Shown piece after piece: positions 57,850-64,000 of a stretch of DNA of 64,000 bases. The stretch's first letter is position 1. The number at the start of each line of letters is the position of its first letter. The notes beneath the pieces are model-generated. The model was not told the origin of the DNA. It worked only from the letters and a program-made list of their open reading frames with translations, and ran no database searches. The stretch is from Sweltsa coloradensis. Lineage: Eukaryota; Arthropoda; Insecta; Plecoptera; Chloroperlidae. Position numbers and translations under genes: made by a program. Location of the stretch: positions 310,001 through 374,000 of the forward strand of contig JAMZAV010000320.1 in assembly GCA_024449915.1 (NCBI GenBank). Reading direction: 5' to 3'.

Positions 57850-60800
57850 AATATACCCAAAACGCTAAAATTAAAGTGATTGTAAAAAGTGTCCTCGAAA
57901 CGCCAGTGGCGGTGACGTCGACCACCCTCACACTCAATCCACGCGAAAATCTTTTTCCTGACTATGCCACTTAGTCATACGGAGTTTAAATTGTATTTGC
58001 CTCGATTTTGTTATTGTAAGAATATGGTCACCTAATAATAGATAAGGTCAGATTTGGTGCAGATCGCCGCGTTTTCTTTATATTCATATGCTAATCGTAA
58101 GTAGGCCTAGTTGTATTCTTGACGTGGGCATACTGCATCCACTGCTCCTGCCCCTGCGCTCAGTGGGACATTTCACGAGCAATTAACAGGAACAGTGTAT
58201 TTACACTTATTTATAAATTGTACAGTATATCCTAGCCTATTCCGCAAAAGACAATAGAAAAACACGCATAAATTGTATGTCTAGGCCTATTCGATAATAT
58301 GATATTTAATTGTAAGTAAAATAGTTCAAATTTGACTTATTGTGAGTAAAAAGCATAAAAAAGCACGTGCACAAATTGTCTTTTGTCCACGGTCAATAAT
58401 AATGATTTTTAATTTTAATGAAAATAGTTAAAACTTGGCCCATTGTGCCCCGGTCTCCCTTACGTCGTAATCGGTTCTACTGGTAAGGAACTCGTCACGT
58501 TTTGCGGTTTATTTTATTTTGGTTACGTGTCAACGTTATGACTTGTTTGGCAAATTTATGACTGTTAAGTCTTGATTGTTATCGTTTGTTGCGTAGTATG
58601 CCTTACGTGCCTGAACACGTACAAGATATATTATGTTGGCTGCTTATCGGCTGCGCAATATTACACGGTACTTGACTCGCGATTGTCAAAAATTTTACTG
58701 CTACGCCCGACCTACTTCACACAATCGATTTGATTATGATGAAATATTGATTGTAAATTGTTGAAGTAGGATCTTTTTTTGTTGTGGGGGGGGGGGGGGG
58801 GGGTGGGGGGGATCGTTGCGTACTCATACCTGTCAACAACCCTATCGCATTCTTATGCCACTGCCAGCCATGTGGGCTTCTCAGGCACTATTTTTATTTT
58901 TTAGCATTTTTGGAAATGGGGGCCTCCTGAACGAATTGTCCGTACTAGGTCTTCCGTCTTTGTAGGCTTAACTAATTTACAAAGCCAATCAGCGCCTAAG
59001 ATTTCAGGTTCATAAAATCATAATATCATACATCCAAATTTGGTGCTGGGATGTACGATGGACTGCCTTCTTATGATAAAACATTGCGTTACACTGGGAA
59101 AAAAGTGTTTGAACCCTTTGCGTTTTATAAAAAAAGCTTCAAAATGGGTTGACTGAACGGATGTTCACAAAAAGTGACGTCATGATCCCTCTCGAAATGT
59201 AATCTGTGAGCGACAACCAGTGCACAACAGGTGTCCGTGTCATCGATTTCCTTGTGACAGAAAGAACGAGGCATCGATTCTATGTCGTGTGAGTGAGTGG
59301 GAATCGAACCCATGCGACTCCCGCCTTCTCATCGACCCATCTATCATCCGCGCATCGCATCCACGAGGAACAAGTGCACATCTTTGATTAGTCTTAGTCT
59401 GTACCTCGGCTAGGACGCTGACACTCCCGACGTGCTGAGATCACCTCTTATATTCACAAGCGAGGTATGTTGCAAGTTACTTCATGGGTTCTAGGTTCGA
59501 TTCCTGGCTTGGGTAAGGATGTTGTGTTACGGTTTTCATGTCGTACAACACTTCTAATCGTCTCGACTGGCATCGTTGACGTCGTGTCTTGAGTCTCAGT
59601 AGTCCGTTGTGCGTTTTTTTTTTAATTAATGTGTTTATTTCTTTGGAAGTATTATAAAATATATTTCTTGGGAACATGTCAACTTTCTATTTAGCAGTAA
59701 AAATTTACCGAATATTTGCAATTTTGTAAAATAATTATACACTTTAATGACTGCTTATTATCACAGCTCATAGAACGACTATTTTATCTTTGTAATTTAA
59801 AAATTTGAACCAATTCATGTGTGGAGTTTGTGTGTCCAGCTGAGATCCTGATACTTGTTTTCTGTTACAACAAAATGATGAATTTTTATACTATATAAAG
59901 GCTAAAACCTCGGTCATGTAGACCCAAAAATCGGCACATACCGAACGCATGCCTGTGTTCTTGCGCCATGCAAATGCATGCCGTGGAGTGTAAACGCCAA
60001 CTATTCACGTGATGTTAGTCTTATGATCACTTCAGTATCACTCAAGTGAGCCGTACAGTGTCACGGCGGTTAAATAGTAGCGGACAGTCTGGTACAAATG
60101 TGTGGCAGTTTGTAGCATTATTATGTTGGTTGGTACACATTTCCTAGGCACGAACTTGTTTACTCTCAGATTTGGAAAAAAGTTCCACGACTTTCTACTA
60201 AATATCAAGTGCGATTGATAAATTGCTTGCATGGTCGGGATCGCGAATCGGACACGAAAGTAATGTGAATATTATTGAAAGAAATCAATCCGTTGCAATG
60301 TCGCTTGCGCCAACGTGGATGGATACGAGACGAGTCGGGATCGACTTCTCTCAACAGGTGTCCCGCGTGGATGTATTATTGGTTGGCGTATTTATAGTTT
60401 ATAGTTTTGATGGAAGAAAAAGGTATATTGTATAGTGCTATTGCAGCTGTGCAACTATTCGCAACGAAGCGTAGTGATTGATTATGATAGATCATAATCA
60501 GTGCATTATACGGGATTCGAATCCACGACCCTTGGAGTCATCGCGGATGGTAGGCCTAGTGTTACATTTTAATTTTTTATCTATACGCAAAACGTATTTG
60601 AAAGGGTAGGTATCTAAATACTGGGCAAAATGGTAGGAAAGTTAATTTGTATGGTCTGTCTATATTGGGAGCCACATTTTCGATCGACCTGGTCCCAAGT
60701 TGGGTGGATCCAAGGGATGTCTGTTAGAATCTAGTCTTCTGTCTACTTATCGTTTTGCTCTAGAATATAATGACCGTGCAGTAGTTATTTTCGCTTCATG

Positions 60801-61345
60801 TTTTTTAGACCCCGGTAAATATTTCATACCGGTACTTAATTTATTAATGTTCGCTCAAAATAATAGATGCAATCGTTTTGCATTGCGATCGTGTGCACCC
60901 TAGTCGGATATACCTAACCAGTAACCATAATACACGAAGACCACGCAAACATACTTAAAAACTATTCTTGGCAATATCTGTGCTGGTTTAGCTTGTGCAT
61001 CCTGTTATTCCAAGACGAATCCGTCAGTAGATTGCACCAAAGTGGCATATGGATTATTCTACACAACGTAACAAATCTCCGTAGGGATTCCTCTATCCGA
61101 ATGTAGAGGCCTCCCTTGAGGGAGTCGCTCCCCCCTTATCACGTTCCCTCAATACGTAATTTATGCTCGTATGCACCTGTACAGCATTGGCCCATAGGGA
61201 ATGGTGTTACTATGTTACCCCAAGCCTCGAACTTGGTAACTAGAAACCAGTGAGTAAGCTCTCTATGGTCACTATCGAAATCTTCGAGAAGACGATCAAC
61301 TAAGCCGGGGATGGATGTTTTTTTCTTCTGAAAACCCTTGGGATC
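57850..61345. other. Non-coding stretch with scattered SINE heads
   Basis: No conserved gene recognised. It holds a long G run (58785-58808) and polymerase III B-box-like sites: GGTTCGATTCCCACTC on the minus strand near 59290-59305, GGTTCGATTCCTGG near 59492, and GGATTCGAATCCCG on the minus strand near 60510-60525. Confidence 0.45.
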
Positions 61346-61353
61346 GTCATGAG

Positions 61354-62882
61354 CAGAGGCGTGCAGACTATGGTTCCGCGGCGCGAGCCGCGCCGGTGCC
61401 AAAGCCAAGGGGTGTACCCACCCCCTGGCTTTGGGTGACCCACCCCCACTCACCTCTAAAAAATATAACATGTTCAGGTAATACAAGATAAATTGTTATT
61501 AGTTATAACTTCACTTGGTTTGCAAGCTGGATGTAATGGTGTATAGTTGTCAGTGTTGGGTAGGAACGGAACTAAACAGTTCCAGTTCCTAGGAAATAGT
61601 TCCTTTTTAAGGAACTAAGGGAGGAACTAGTTCCTTTTTCCAGACAGGAACTAAGGGAGGAACTAGTTCCAATTTTCCAGGAACTGTAACTTATTTTCAT
61701 AAGTTCCTTTTTTATAACTTGACTGTACAAATTTAAGGAATGAAAGAGTCAAATCATAGTTTACTTACAAATGAAGGGATTGTAAAATACTCCATTTCCA
61801 GGAAATCTAAAATTCGACTCTATTGTTCTAAATTCTTGTCATACCCCATCCCTATTCCTACACTCAGTGGTCAACCCCCATCCCCCATGGTTTCTCACCA
61901 TTATAGTCGCATTGCCAGCTAAATTTCACCCTTGAGTTTTGAATGATCTTTGGGTGTTGCGTTGTGGTCGTGTTCACCACCCTTGTTGGTTGCGAAACGT
62001 GGAGCAGTGCATCATCAACCCAAAGATCATTCAAAATTTATTCACAAGTCGTGAAAGCCTACATACTCATCCATATATTTAATTCCTCCAAATTTCAAAA
62101 AAGAGTTTATGCATTCTTTGCAAATATTTGGTTTAAGTAGAAATTTGGATACCTACATTGACCCTCTCGAGAAGATCTAAAGAAAAATGATTATTTATAA
62201 AAAAGGAACTTTTAGGAACTTAGTTCCATTTGGAAAGGAACTTAGGAAACGCCCTAGTTCCTTTATTTTAGAGGAACTTGGAACTGGAAAGAGTTCCTTT
62301 TTATTATGAGGAACTTGTAACTGTAACTAGTTCCATTTTTTAAGGAAACTTACCCAACTCTGATAGTTGTATAGCAATATCTTTGGGAGTTATGTTTATA
62401 AAATATCGCTCACTTATCGTTTAGAGAGGCTCGGCCCATCGTAAGTGTACGCGACCAAGAATTGCGTTCAATTACATTCTGTGTTCTAATTACCTTATGA
62501 TCAAACAGACCATATTTCGAAATTGTATATCCACATAATGATTTTCTCAGTATATTTTAAACATATCCACAAATTGAAAATGATAATTTGGGAAATTTCG
62601 TATTAAAATTGAAATAAATAAAAAATATAGCATATATAGCAAATCCTTGGAAAGTTTCCTATAAAATATTGCAAATTTGCAATTAGTAATTTAGTGCCCT
62701 CCGTGTCTCAGATCGCACTACAAAACTATCTTAAGGAAAAAAGGACCCAAAAATTTTTCGCCCCCGGCGGCTGGGGCTTCGCCCAGACCCCGTGTGGCCA
62801 GCGGAAATACATTCACGGGGGGGTGTACCCACCAGTATGATCGCGCTCGCGCCGGTCCCCATCAAACCTCTGCACGCCACTG
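61354..62882. mobile_element. hAT-like element (outer) with perfect 8-bp duplication
   Basis: Begins CAGAGGCGTGCAGA and ends TCTGCACGCCACTG (13 of 14 positions inverted). Both flanks are GTCATGAG (61346-61353 and 62883-62890). GC-rich subterminal palindromes (GCGGCGCGAGCCGCGCC; GCTGGGGCTTCGCCCAG) lie near each end. A second hAT-like element (61551-62362) is inserted inside; removing it leaves about 709 bp without a transposase frame. Confidence 0.88.
61551..62362. mobile_element. hAT-like element (inner) with perfect 8-bp duplication
   Basis: Begins CAGTGTTGGGTA and ends TTACCCAACTCTG, inverted with small differences. Both flanks are ATAGTTGT (61543-61550, 62363-62370). Subterminal arrays of AGGAACTAGTTCC-type text occupy about 150-180 bp at each end. 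A 100-bp hairpin at 61937-62036 (arms TTTTGAATGATCTTTGGGT, 19 bp, perfect) sits in the middle. 812 bp, non-autonomous. Confidence 0.9.
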
Positions 62883-62890
62883 GTCATGAG

Positions 62891-64000
62891 ATGACTAAAG
62901 AAAGCTCCTAGGACTAGGAAGAAGAATAAAAACACAAAAATCTTCAAAACCATTTGTGCTGGAAGTGTAACTGTTGAGAAACCAGACAGAACTCGTTTCC
63001 TGGGTGGTGGAGGATTGACGGCGTTACGTCAAACCGTTGTGCCGGAGAAACTGTCATTTGGGGGAGGATTCACTCATCAGAATGGGTTGCACGTACGTAA
63101 AGCACTCTCAGTAGTACAGGTACGTACGTAGGTCGGGTTGAAGTAATTTATCACCCGACTTTGAGGGATTATTGCCTTGGCCAGCATATTATTGGTTTGA
63201 AAGTTCTGCTAGCTAGGGTGGTTGGCTCGGCGTCTTATGTCCACGTGTGCGTGTGTCACGGCAGACCTCCGACGCTACTTCACTTTATAATCCTTCTATC
63301 TAATTATAGCTCTTCGATAGCATCGATTATAAAGGTTCCAAATCGTTGTCATTCCTTACGCATGCCTTGCGCGAACGATGCTGAATTCTAATAAGGAGCT
63401 GTCTAACGAGTAACAACATCACTGTTAAACTGGTCAAGTCCAACAAAAAGTTGTCGTTTCTCGAATGGACAAATCTGTTTTGAGTCGTGGAAATCCTGTA
63501 CTGTTTGCTATATTTGTTGAGTGGTTTTGAAGTAGCTCGCTCGCTCGCATTACAACACAACACAACACCTGACTGACGGTATGGTAGAGAAGAGTCGGGA
63601 CGGACGGTGACGTATGTGTTTGACAAGCGACGACTGACTAAGCTCCACGCCCACTTCCGCCACAGAGAAACTGCATAGATAACGAGGAAGTCGCAGCTAT
63701 ACTGGCGACAGTTGAAGCCACGCAAAGCGTTCCTCTGCTACGCCCAAATTCTCTTTCTTCTCGACTTCTTGGACTCAATTGCCAATTAATGGATATGTTT
63801 GCGGAAATTAATTTATCGTGATGGTTGCCAAGTTCAATTAAAATTGAACTAAAACTGGATAGTATTTCTTGGTCATGCAAGGAGCAGACATGAGAATACA
63901 AAACAATGCAAGGCTATGCGTTGGGCGTGCTATTTCAAACGATTCTCAAAGCCCACACTTAAAAGTCTTAAATCGTTATTGTGTATGGCATTGGCAGCAA
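62891..64000. other. Right end, no gene recognised
   Basis: Open frames here (up to 132 codons on the minus strand at 63327-63725) match nothing I know and have no supporting splice pattern. Base composition is more balanced with more CpG than further left, so a promoter or first exon is possible but unproven. Confidence 0.35.

Noticed and set aside
58785..58812. Long G run as a G-quadruplex regulatory site
   Set aside because: Homopolymer runs of G or C occur at several places here (8609, 24587, 33155, 51317, 58785) without gene context; low complexity is enough to explain them.
63327..63901. Two overlapping minus-strand frames as genes
   Set aside because: Neither resembles a known protein and no splice or conservation support is visible.

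Overview
The window is from an animal nuclear genome. Its coding exons are short, separated by long AT-rich introns, and bounded by ordinary GT/AG splice sites. I could rebuild three conserved animal genes: ECT2 (minus strand, 3' end off the left edge), ATXN7L3 (plus strand, one coding exon) and SASS6 (minus strand, five coding exons). A 5S-rRNA-derived SINE, a CR1-like LINE whose ORF1 carries PHD and esterase domains, many hAT elements, and a huge excess of the palindrome TAGGCCTA suggest a marine invertebrate. An echinoderm or other deuterostome is my guess, from general impression only.

Layout. About 0.4-10.2 kb: 14 coding exons of ECT2, from the start codon at 10226 to the PH domain at 399, with a LINE 3' tail and AGCGAAGCGAG-type repeats in the introns. 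10.3-15 kb: a repeat field with two broken LINEs and hAT-like fragments. 15-21.3 kb: a GGCCTA-rich stretch, then ATXN7L3 at 20148-21194; a plausible non-coding first exon with a strong donor lies at 15176. 21.3-35 kb: no recognised gene apart from one possible terminal exon. It holds a hammerhead-ribozyme fold (23588-23629), a 5S-derived SINE, a tRNA-derived SINE, several hAT elements with 8-bp target duplications, and other inverted-repeat elements. 35.2-51.1 kb: SASS6. Its introns contain a Penelope-like GIY-YIG fragment and a nearly complete sense-oriented CR1-like LINE of about 5.8 kb (40.6-46.4 kb). 51.1-51.75 kb: a probable bidirectional promoter with a plus-strand non-coding first exon. 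51.75-64 kb: no recognisable coding exon, but several transposons, including one hAT element nested inside another, each with a perfect 8-bp duplication.

The genes are not an operon. ECT2 is a RhoGEF for cytokinesis, SASS6 builds the centriole cartwheel, and ATXN7L3 belongs to the SAGA deubiquitinase module. Most of the remaining DNA is transposon-derived. The most notable items are the hammerhead ribozyme, the two-domain LINE ORF1, the nested hAT pair, and two SINE types that share a 3' tail.
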